A program made the position numbers and the translations under genes. The notes below the pieces were generated by a model, which saw only the letters and a program-made list of their open reading frames with translations, made no database searches and had not been told where the DNA came from. 5,307 nt of DNA from an uncultured Clostridia bacterium (lineage in GTDB: Bacteria; Bacillota; Clostridia; UBA1381): the NCBI GenBank assembly GCA_934481375.1, contig CAKSPN010000135.1, forward strand, positions 1-5,307, read 5' to 3'. This document shows, in pieces, positions 1 to 5,307 of the stretch; within the stretch, counting starts at the first letter, position 1; the number at the start of each line of letters is the position of its first letter.

Positions 1-9
1 TTTTCTTCA

Positions 10-38
10 ATTATATTTTACACTATGTTGAGTATGAA
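10..38 (-). promoter_or_regulatory. Candidate sigma-A promoter reading out of the window (downstream one)
   Basis: The minus strand has TTCATA (38-33), a 17-nt spacer, then TATAAT (15-10). The -35 matches 4 of 6 and the -10 is perfect. It is in tandem with the candidate at 62-90 and has the same direction. The region is strongly AT-rich, which lowers its weight. Confidence 0.33.
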
Positions 39-61
39 GTCTATATTTTATTGCACTTGAT

Positions 62-90
62 ATTATAATCTACCTCGTCCCCTACCGCAA
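62..90 (-). promoter_or_regulatory. Candidate sigma-A promoter reading out of the window (upstream one)
   Basis: The minus strand has TTGCGG (90-85), a 17-nt spacer, then TATAAT (67-62). The -10 is a perfect match with ideal spacing and the -35 matches 3 of 6. It would serve a gene beyond position 1. AT-rich sequence gives such hits by chance, so support is modest. Confidence 0.35.
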
Positions 91-147
91 AATTATATGT
101 GTTTTTCTTTTCGGCAGGAGCAAGCCGCTGTCCTGCGTGGTATGGGG
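79..147. repeat. Nested inverted repeat downstream of the SLH gene
   Basis: An outer stem pairs CCCCTACC (79-86) with GGTATGGGG (139-147), 8 bp with one bulged T. An inner stem pairs GCAGGA (114-119) with TCCTGC (131-136) around an 11-nt loop that can form two further G-C pairs. In plus-strand RNA the outer stem extends through a G-U and a C-G pair (87-138, 88-137) to meet the inner stem; in minus-strand RNA one of these is a C-A mismatch. No U-run follows on either strand, so this is not a canonical intrinsic terminator, though it is the only structure after the operon end. It could be a Rho-type or 3'-end-stabilising hairpin. Confidence 0.4.
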
Positions 148-149
148 CA

Positions 150-2378
150 TTATTTTGCTATTATTACCCTTATTCTGCCGCCCTCCGACTGCGGTTTATC
201 GTAATATACGGTGTATGAATAATCGCCGTTTATAACGTCGTTAATCGACGCTTTGTTATAATATCCCGCCGCTTTGGTGGTGTAAACAACAACCTTATCG
301 CTCAATTTATATTCCGTGCCGTTAATCTCGATTGTCGACTGCGTGAGATTTTTTGCCGTTCCGTTCGGACTCTTGAGCGAGCTCTTTATTTCAAGCGCAC
401 CGCCCGAAACAAGCGCCTTGCACGGCGTATACACGTATGCGCCCGATGAGGACTCCGTCTGATACTGCACTCCGTCAATATCCACCTTATACGTGTTTGT
501 CTTGCTGTTTCCGCTTGTTACAAGTCCGTATTCGTAGCAATCGCCCGTTGCGTCCAGAAGTATCAGCTCCGATATTTCTCCGTTTGCATTCTTTGCGCTG
601 TAGCGGACGTTTGACGAAGTGAGCGTCATACCGTCAAGTCTTTGCAGATACACCGATTTATAAATCGGCGTATCGGTATTGTAATAACCGATTGTGTCTA
701 TAATCTTGCAGTCGTCGGCAACCTTTTCGCCGCCGATTGTGAAGTTTGCCGCATCAACCTTGCCGCTTGCTCCGCCCTGTCCGTTCTGCTTTCTTACGGT
801 TGTTTTTCCGTTTTCAAAGCTTGCTTTTACAATCGAACACAGATAGCTTGAGCAATCGTTTGACGTCGCATATTCGTATCTTACTCCGTCTGCGGCTATT
901 ATGTCCGCATAATAGCTTGAATACGTTGTTCCGTCATTGTTTGTAAAGTTCTTTTTGCCTGCCTCGACAAGCAAGCCGTACTTTGTTGTCTGCGTTGTTT
1001 CCGAAGATGTTACAACGCCGGCTACCGCTCCGTTTCTGCCTAAGATAACGGTAATCGTGTCGCCGTATCTGAACGGACCGCTTGACGATAAATCGTTAAA
1101 CGCCTCCGCACTTTCAACGCTGTACGTTTTTCCCGAAATCGTTATGCTGTTCGGCTGGTCACGTGAGGGAGATGCGCTCTCGTAAATACCCGTTGCTTTT
1201 TCCGAATATGCGAGCAGCATATTCAAATCATCGCTGTAATAGATGACGTCGTTCACGCTTACCGCATCGGGCGTAACCTTGTTGCCGTCACGCATAACCT
1301 GTGTTGACGAATTCTTTATATAGTTCTTCACCATATCGGCGCTTGTAACCTTTATCGGGCCTTCCATATTGCCCTTTGAGTAAACCACATAATCAACGTC
1401 GCCTTTGTTGTCACGGCGTACACGCAGTATGTCGCCCATTTCCATTTCACCCTTTACGGCCGCATATGTGCTTGCCATAGTGCCTTTGTAGCAGGTGGTT
1501 GACGATTTTATGTCTATCTGACTCATAGAGCCGTTTTTGTAGCCGACAACGGCGTCATTTAAGACTGAATATATTACATATTTCTCCGACTCCGAGCTTG
1601 ACGAGGTGTCGGGAACAAAGCATATCAGATCTTTTTGGTTTTTAATCACCATATCGCCCTGCTTGCCGACATAATCGCCGCTGAAGCCGTCATATTTGGT
1701 GTACTTTCCCGAAGTGGTATAGACTTTATCCGAGCCGAGCGAGCTGTCCTCCGCCGAGGTTGCGATTATTATTGCGTCCTCGACAATCTGTGCATCAAAT
1801 ATATTTATGAGATCGCCACCCGTTTTTGTCTGTGCGGTGAGCGTATTGTACACAAGTCTTGCCACCTGACGGCGTGTCATGGGGTATCCGTAATCGGAAT
1901 TTACGTTATCGGTCATTTTAAGGCTTATCGCCTTGTTTACCTGTCCGTACGGGTACGATATGCCGAACTCATCATCGGAATATCCGAGTACACGGAGCAT
2001 CATTGTGACCGCTTCTTCGTATGTAACCGTATCGTATGGCTTGAATGTTCCGTCGAGATAGCCGTTGAAAAGACCGTTTCTCGTACCGTTTAAAATATAC
2101 GCCGACGACCAGCGTGACGCGTCAATATCCTTAAACGGCGAAACCTTGAGTCCGACTGCCGTTTCGTCCTTGTGCGACGAGGAATTGACGGCAATCTTTG
2201 CCATCTCCTCACGGCTTACGTAATCGTTGAGGCGGTAATTGCCCAAGCCGTCGCCCCGGATAATTCCGAGCGAGTCGAGAAGCGGCATTATGTCGCTGTC
2301 GTTCCAGGTTTCCGCAAAAGCCGTTGTTCCCAAGGTCACCGCAATGACCGCCAAAACGGCGGTAATAAATTTTTTCAT
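150..2378 (-). CDS. Exported S-layer homology (SLH) domain protein with C-terminal region of unknown function
   Basis: Cell-wall-anchored protein (742 aa from the chosen ATG; a 748-aa form from 2396 is less likely because that ATG sits in the ribosome binding site). Residues 1-22 are a Sec signal peptide (Lys-Lys, hydrophobic core, cleavage after AFA). Three SLH repeats follow: about 24-66 (LGIIRGDGLGNYRLNDYVSREE), 80-132 (FKDIDASRWSSAYI, GLFNGYLDGTFKPYDTVTYEE) and 139-184 (the weakest, ending in TRRQVARLVY). SLH domains bind secondary wall polymers, classically pyruvylated ones. Residues about 190-742 are rich in Ser, Thr, Tyr and Gly and in predicted beta strand, with repeated elements of the form V-x-dGxIxxVI and YGLxxxG...DGVxY. 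They contain seven Cys and no enzymatic motif I recognise. The C-terminus (RIRVIIAK) has no sortase signal, membrane helix or porin-type terminal aromatic. The gene starts 20 nt after the permease stop, which suggests the same operon. The function of the large region is unknown. Confidence 0.93.
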   Translation of the reverse strand: MKKFITAVLAVIAVTLGTTAFAETWNDSDIMPLLDSLGIIRGDGLGNYRLNDYVSREEMAKIAVNSSSHKDETAVGLKVSPFKDIDASRWSSAYILNGTRNGLFNGYLDGTFKPYDTVTYEEAVTMMLRVLGYSDDEFGISYPYGQVNKAISLKMTDNVNSDYGYPMTRRQVARLVYNTLTAQTKTGGDLINIFDAQIVEDAIIIATSAEDSSLGSDKVYTTSGKYTKYDGFSGDYVGKQGDMVIKNQKDLICFVPDTSSSSESEKYVIYSVLNDAVVGYKNGSMSQIDIKSSTTCYKGTMASTYAAVKGEMEMGDILRVRRDNKGDVDYVVYSKGNMEGPIKVTSADMVKNYIKNSSTQVMRDGNKVTPDAVSVNDVIYYSDDLNMLLAYSEKATGIYESASPSRDQPNSITISGKTYSVESAEAFNDLSSSGPFRYGDTITVILGRNGAVAGVVTSSETTQTTKYGLLVEAGKKNFTNNDGTTYSSYYADIIAADGVRYEYATSNDCSSYLCSIVKASFENGKTTVRKQNGQGGASGKVDAANFTIGGEKVADDCKIIDTIGYYNTDTPIYKSVYLQRLDGMTLTSSNVRYSAKNANGEISELILLDATGDCYEYGLVTSGNSKTNTYKVDIDGVQYQTESSSGAYVYTPCKALVSGGALEIKSSLKSPNGTAKNLTQSTIEINGTEYKLSDKVVVYTTKAAGYYNKASINDVINGDYSYTVYYDKPQSEGGRIRVIIAK
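653..668. repeat. Perfect 16-bp palindrome within the SLH gene
   Basis: CCGATTTATAAATCGG reads the same on both strands; the next base pair outward mismatches and the one after it (651/670) pairs again. It lies inside codons for PIYKS of the SLH protein. An exact 16-bp palindrome has a chance of about 1 in 65,000 per position, so under 0.1 are expected in this window, but coding constraint alone may explain it. No function is claimed. Confidence 0.35.
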
Positions 2379-2388
2379 AAGCTTAAAA

Positions 2389-2394
2389 CCCTCC
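2389..2394 (-). promoter_or_regulatory. Ribosome binding site that sets the start of the SLH gene
   Basis: The minus strand reads GGAGGG, followed by 10 nt (TTTTAAGCTT) and then ATG at 2378, which begins MKKFITAVLAV. An in-frame ATG at 2396 overlaps this same GGAGGG, so it cannot use it and has no comparable site upstream. The downstream ATG is therefore the likely start. The site lies in the 20-nt gap after the permease stop. Confidence 0.8.
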
Positions 2395-2398
2395 ATTT

Positions 2399-3586
2399 TT
2401 ATTCATACCGCAGAGCGTCTATAGGATTGAGCTTTGCCGCCTTTTTAGCCGGCAAAAATCCGAACGCTATACCTATTCCGACCGATACCCCGAACGCAAG
2501 CACAATTGCGCTTGCGGACGGACTTACCGACAGATCCAAAAGCCTTCCGGCAAGCATTGACACCGCAGAACCGATTATAATTCCTATAATTCCGCCTATA
2601 CAGCTTACCGTTCCTGCCTCTATGACAAACTGCAGCATTATATCCTTTTGCTTTGCGCCCAAAGATTTTCTTATACCTATCTCCCTTGTGCGCTCCGTTA
2701 CCGATACAAGCATAATATTCATAATTCCTATACCGCCGACAAGCAGTGAAATACCGGCTATCGCAACAAGAACGGTACTCATACTGCCCATAATGTCCTC
2801 CATTTTTTCAATCATAGACATCATCGAAACAACATTATAGTAATCCTCGTCGCCGATTTTCTTGTTCAAAAGCTCTTTGACCTTGCTTACGGCGTCGTTT
2901 ACAACGTCTTTATTCGCCGCCGATAAGGTGTAGCTTGAAATAGTTGCCGAACCGCTTGCCTTTGCGGCTGTGGTGTACGGTATATAAATGCAGTCGTCCG
3001 CCGAGGACTGCGTTGAGTCCTCCGTTTCCTCCAGCACGCCGACTATGCGGTACAGCTCGCCGTTTATCTTTAATGTTTTGTCCAGTGCGGCGGACGCACT
3101 GTTGAAGAAATATCTCGCCTCGTACGAGCCGATTACGCAGACCTTTTCCTCACGGTCGCAGTCTACATATTGCAAAAACCGCCCGAACGATAAATTAAGG
3201 CTTTTCATATCCGCATAATCCTCGCTTACGCCCTGTGCAGATGCGGTTATGGAATCATCTCCGCTTTCGGTTGTTTTTACCGTAGCGCTCATCGTTACCG
3301 AAGGCGATACGGCGCTGAAAAGCTCGGGGTTTTCGTTTACGAGGTCAAACATTTCCTGCGGCTCAACCTTTTTGGTTGTGGCTCTCGACATAATTGATAC
3401 GGTTATTGTTTCCGTACCCAATTCCTCGAAAGTATCCGTTATCATACCCGTAAGACCGTTCATAATGCTTACAAGTATTATTACCGCCGCTATACCGATT
3501 ATAATGCCGAGCATTGTGAGAAAGGCACGTACTTTATTGCTTATAATACTCGAAATCGCCATTGCAAAGCTTTTTCCGAAACCCAT
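2399..3586 (-). CDS. ABC transporter permease, MacB/FtsX/YknZ type
   Basis: Membrane subunit of the exporter (395 aa). The MacB-type topology is visible: a first membrane helix at about 21-41 (MLGIIIGIAAVIILVSIM), a large extracytoplasmic domain at about 45-265 (MacB periplasmic core type), then three helices at about 270-295, 320-348 and 358-380. The coupling segment VTERTREIGIRKSLGA (296-311) and the C-terminal end FLPAKKAAKLNPIDALRYE are hallmark FtsX/MacB motifs. The length is usual for a permease with no fused ATPase. The extracytoplasmic domain has two Cys (143 and 150) close together, plus Cys199. Its ATG overlaps the ATPase stop and has a ribosome binding site within the ATPase gene. 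MacB-type proteins use the energy of ATP to drive substrate through the adaptor by a piston-like movement rather than through a classic membrane channel; that this one does so is inferred from family. LolC/E-like or peptide export roles cannot be excluded. Confidence 0.95.
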   Translation of the reverse strand: MGFGKSFAMAISSIISNKVRAFLTMLGIIIGIAAVIILVSIMNGLTGMITDTFEELGTETITVSIMSRATTKKVEPQEMFDLVNENPELFSAVSPSVTMSATVKTTESGDDSITASAQGVSEDYADMKSLNLSFGRFLQYVDCDREEKVCVIGSYEARYFFNSASAALDKTLKINGELYRIVGVLEETEDSTQSSADDCIYIPYTTAAKASGSATISSYTLSAANKDVVNDAVSKVKELLNKKIGDEDYYNVVSMMSMIEKMEDIMGSMSTVLVAIAGISLLVGGIGIMNIMLVSVTERTREIGIRKSLGAKQKDIMLQFVIEAGTVSCIGGIIGIIIGSAVSMLAGRLLDLSVSPSASAIVLAFGVSVGIGIAFGFLPAKKAAKLNPIDALRYE

Positions 3587-4326
3587 TACGCTTCACCCTC
3601 CTCTATGCCCGCACGATCCTGCGACGCTACTATTTTATCGCCCGAAACGGGGCCGTCATATACGATATGTCCGTCCGTTATGCGGACTATCCGCTTTGCC
3701 TGGGCGGCTATCGAGTTATCGTGGGTTATAAGAACTATGGTGTTTCCCTCGTCGTTCAACTGCTTCAGAAACTGCATAACCTCACGTCCCGTGCGTGAAT
3801 CGAGCGCACCCGTAGGCTCGTCGGCAAGTATTACGGAGGGGTCGCCCGCAAGCGCACGTGCTATCGACACACGCTGCTGCTGACCTCCCGAAAGCTGTGA
3901 GGGCAGATTTTTTGCCTTATCCGCAAGACCGACCTTTTCCAGAGCCGCCATTGCACGCTCCTTTTGCTCACAGTCGCTTACACCGCCGTACAAAAGCGGC
4001 AGCGAAACGTTTTCTATAACATTGAGCTTTGCAATAAGATTATACTGCTGAAATATAAACCCGAGCATTTTATTGCGCACCGCCGCAAGCTCGTCATCGG
4101 TGTAATTGCTTATATCCTTGCCGTTTAAGAGGTACTGACCGCTTGTTGCAACGTCAAGACAGCCGATTATATTCATACAGGTGGATTTTCCCGAACCCGA
4201 CTGTCCGACTATCGCCACAAACTCGCCCTTGTCTATATTGAGCGATATTCCGTCAAGTGCGTGTACCTCCGTATCGCCCATATGATATATCTTATAAATG
4301 TCCGTTAATTCTACCAAGTGAGGCAT
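3586..4326 (-). CDS. ABC transporter ATP-binding protein, MacB/LolD/YknY type
   Basis: Cytoplasmic ATPase subunit (246 aa) that would dimerise under the neighbouring permease and power export. All motifs are present: A-loop region near Tyr14 (YHMGDTEVHALDGIS), Walker A GQSGSGKST (41-49), Q-loop FQQYNL (92-97), signature LSGGQQQR (145-152), Walker B VILADEP (165-171) with catalytic Glu170, D-loop ALD (174-176) and switch His202 (ITHD). The stretches around NIIGCLD (52-58) and DEPTGALDS are typical of the MacB/LolD group. Length fits a free-standing ATPase of about 220-250 aa, not the fused Escherichia coli MacB. The final 20 or so residues after IVYDGPV are a variable, acidic extension whose codons also carry the permease ribosome binding site. 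The start is fixed by the AAGGAGGT 9 nt upstream. It lies between adaptor and permease in the same order as Bacillus yknX-yknY-yknZ. Family is certain; substrate is unknown. Confidence 0.97.
   Translation of the reverse strand: MPHLVELTDIYKIYHMGDTEVHALDGISLNIDKGEFVAIVGQSGSGKSTCMNIIGCLDVATSGQYLLNGKDISNYTDDELAAVRNKMLGFIFQQYNLIAKLNVIENVSLPLLYGGVSDCEQKERAMAALEKVGLADKAKNLPSQLSGGQQQRVSIARALAGDPSVILADEPTGALDSRTGREVMQFLKQLNDEGNTIVLITHDNSIAAQAKRIVRITDGHIVYDGPVSGDKIVASQDRAGIEEGEA
3594..3601 (-). promoter_or_regulatory. Ribosome binding site of the permease gene, inside the ATPase 3' end
   Basis: The minus strand reads GGAGGGTG within the last codons of the ATPase gene (encoding EEGEA). GGAGGG ends 10 nt before the permease ATG at 3586. 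The stop and start codons share one base (TAATG), an arrangement known to allow termination-reinitiation, so the two subunits are probably made in a coupled way. Confidence 0.8.
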
Positions 4327-4335
4327 ACTTCCTAT

Positions 4336-4343
4336 ACCTCCTT
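4336..4343 (-). promoter_or_regulatory. Ribosome binding site of the ABC ATPase gene
   Basis: The minus strand reads AAGGAGGT, a full match to the anti-16S consensus, 9 nt before the ATG at 4326. It overlaps the TAA stop of the adaptor (4344-4342), so ribosomes ending on the adaptor are placed at the ATPase start. This favours co-translation of the two genes. Confidence 0.85.
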
Positions 4344-5307
4344 ATCTCATACCACCGCCGCCGGGGCCGCCTCCGCCGGGCATTCCGCCACCGCCGCCGG
4401 GCATACCTCCGCCGCCCGGCATACCGCCTCCGGGCATTCCGCCCATCTGCTGGTTTTCTACCGAGCCTGAGGTGTCATTTCCCGTTGCTACCATTCCGGC
4501 ACGGATTTCCTCGCCTTCGTCAAGTCCCGATTTTATCTCTATGTACGAATCGTCGTTTATTCCCGTTTCTACCTCTGCGCTTCTGTAGCCGTCGGGAGCT
4601 TTGTCCTTATCGTCCGTTTTCTCGCCCTTTACATAGACGATATTTCCTCTGTTTACCGCACCCAGCGGTACTGCAAGAACATTCTCCGCTCTGGATACGA
4701 CTATTTCGGTATTGACGTTCATTCCCGGCAAAAGCTCGCCGAAATCGGTCACAACCACCTTAACGGGATATGTTGTTACGCCGTTTGACGATGTGCCGTC
4801 AACGCCGACTTTTTCAACCGTTCCCGAAAAAGTTTTTCCCGGTACGGCGTCAGCCGTTATGCTTACAGACTGTCCTACCTGCACGTCCTGTATTTCTGTT
4901 TCGTCAATGCTAAGCTGTATCTTTAATGAGGACATATCGTAAATAACCGCCATTGCGGACGAACTTGACGATGATGAACTCATTGCCGATGAGCCGCCGC
5001 TCGAATTGTCCAGCTTATCGCCCGCTTTTTTGTTCTTCACTATTACAGTGCCTGAAATAGGAGCTTTTATTGTGTAGTCCTCAAGGGTTTTCTGTGCCTT
5101 TTCAAGCGATATTTTTGCGTCGTCGAGAGAAAGGCGTGCGTTTTTGAGCGTATTCTCTATATTTTCAGAGGTAAGCTGTACTACCGTCTGATTATAATAT
5201 ACTATGTCATTGTCGGACACGTTTATAGCCGAAACCTTACCGGACGTTTTTGCCGTTATCGTTCCCGATGTAATATATTCAAACGTGCCTATATCGCTGC
5301 ACACAAC
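4342..5307 (-). CDS. Efflux/ABC-exporter adaptor (HlyD/MacA/YknX-type membrane-fusion protein), 5' end missing
   Basis: Extracytoplasmic adaptor that would sit on a MacB-type permease and help pass substrate outward. The reading frame is open to the window edge, so the N-terminal anchor and the true start lie outside; a GTG at 5304 is only an internal codon. Visible residues, counted from the first full codon: a lipoyl/barrel-sandwich half at about 12-45 (SGKVSAINVSDNDIV), one amphipathic helix at about 47-77 rich in Ala, Leu and Lys, the second lipoyl half beginning IKAPISGTV (80-88), a Ser-rich stretch (101-119), a beta-barrel domain at about 120-205 (IDETEIQDVQVGQSVSI; LPGMNVNTEIVV) and a membrane-proximal domain from about 212 (AVPLGAV) to 272. 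The last 34 residues are a Met-Pro-Gly repeat tail. The stop lies 15 nt before the ATPase gene, whose ribosome binding site overlaps it. Family assignment rests on the APISGTV and PGM motifs and on the neighbours. The substrate cannot be told. Confidence 0.9.
   Translation of the reverse strand, partial: VVCSDIGTFEYITSGTITAKTSGKVSAINVSDNDIVYYNQTVVQLTSENIENTLKNARLSLDDAKISLEKAQKTLEDYTIKAPISGTVIVKNKKAGDKLDNSSGGSSAMSSSSSSSSAMAVIYDMSSLKIQLSIDETEIQDVQVGQSVSITADAVPGKTFSGTVEKVGVDGTSSNGVTTYPVKVVVTDFGELLPGMNVNTEIVVSRAENVLAVPLGAVNRGNIVYVKGEKTDDKDKAPDGYRSAEVETGINDDSYIEIKSGLDEGEEIRAGMVATGNDTSGSVENQQMGGMPGGGMPGGGGMPGGGGGMPGGGGPGGGGMR
4345..4446 (-). repeat. Coding repeat: Met-Pro-poly-Gly tail of the adaptor
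   Basis: The last 34 codons of the adaptor encode consecutive MP-Gly(n) units with n = 3, 4, 5 and 4, then P-Gly4 and a final MR. The tail holds six Met and otherwise only Gly, Pro and the terminal Arg. Glycine codons are mixed (GGC, GGA, GGT), so the nucleotide repeat is imperfect and the protein pattern looks maintained rather than being a fresh slippage product. It lies past the folded domains and is presumably disordered and outside the membrane. Gly-rich tails are, from memory, common on clostridial adaptors; their role is not known to me. Confidence 0.85.

Larger units (their letters stand above)
1..149. other. Gene-free AT-rich intergenic stretch
   Basis: Nothing here reads as a gene on either strand. 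Base composition shifts from the mixed coding sequence to strongly AT-rich below about position 70. It contains the inverted repeat and the two candidate promoters listed separately. I recognise no tRNA, riboswitch or ribozyme consensus in it. Confidence 0.7.

Noticed and set aside
62..90. Fragment of a glmS ribozyme or other riboswitch suggested by GACGAGG on the minus strand
   Set aside because: The rest of the glmS core (AGCGCC upstream, UUAUCGA and GGCGG downstream) is missing, and no other riboswitch consensus fits.
114..136. Intrinsic terminator for the operon
   Set aside because: The GCAGGA/TCCTGC hairpin is followed by CGAAAAGAAAA on the minus strand, not by a T-run, so the canonical definition is not met.
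1635..2093. Plus-strand open frame of 152 codons
   Set aside because: It lies wholly opposite the SLH domain coding region and has no recognisable domain.
150..2378. SLH protein as an OmpM-like outer-membrane porin of a diderm Firmicute
   Set aside because: OmpM-type proteins have one SLH domain, a coiled coil and a barrel usually ending in an aromatic residue; here there are three SLH repeats, no coiled coil and a C-terminus of VIIAK.
2495..2516. Inverted repeat CGCAAGC / GCTTGCG with an 8-nt loop
   Set aside because: It lies inside the codons of the last permease helix, is short, has no T-run and is expected by chance at this length.
2172..2840. Plus-strand open frame of 222 codons across the SLH start and permease end
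   Set aside because: It is antisense to two well-supported genes and its hydrophobic Ile/Pro/Ser-rich composition is what the complement of the permease helices gives. It resembles no family I recognise.
3249..3731. Plus-strand open frame of 160 codons
   Set aside because: It is antisense to the permease N-terminus and the ATPase C-terminus; the sense-strand genes are certain.
2399..4326. ATPase and permease as one fused MacB broken by a frameshift
   Set aside because: The ATPase has its own stop and the permease its own ribosome binding site and ATG (TAATG); split subunits are normal in Firmicutes (YknY/YknZ).
4257..4715. Plus-strand open frame rich in Arg, Pro and Leu
   Set aside because: It is the complement of the Gly-rich adaptor tail and the ATPase start; its biased composition follows from the GGC/GGA codons opposite.

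Overview
The window shows a four-gene block, all on the minus strand, with a short AT-rich gene-free stretch at its low-coordinate end. Consensus AGGAGG-type ribosome binding sites, tightly packed genes, a split (unfused) ATPase/permease pair and an exported protein with S-layer homology (SLH) domains point to an anaerobic Firmicute, most likely a Clostridia member with a single membrane. This is inferred from gene content alone; no taxonomic marker is present.

In transcription order (high to low coordinates): (1) 5307-4342, the C-terminal part of an HlyD/MacA/YknX-type membrane-fusion (adaptor) protein, cut by the window edge, with an unusual Ser-rich insert and a Met-Pro-Gly repeat tail; (2) 4326-3586, a MacB/LolD/YknY-type ABC ATPase with all catalytic motifs intact; (3) 3586-2399, a four-helix MacB/FtsX/YknZ-type permease whose ATG overlaps the ATPase stop codon (TAATG); (4) 2378-150, a signal-peptide protein with three N-terminal SLH repeats and a C-terminal region of about 550 residues, rich in predicted beta strand, that I cannot assign to a family. 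Region 1-149 holds no gene. It has a nested inverted repeat and two candidate promoters reading out of the window.

Genes 1-3 form a complete exporter core: ATPase dimer, permease dimer and an extracytoplasmic adaptor ring. Related systems export macrolides, peptides, toxins or lipoproteins; the substrate here is not evident. The SLH protein starts 20 nt after the permease stop with its own good ribosome binding site and no visible promoter, so it is probably co-transcribed. The most interesting hypothesis is that this wall-anchored protein works with the exporter, as substrate, wall-side docking partner or envelope-stress factor. No known defence system, mobile element, CRISPR array or RNA gene was recognised.
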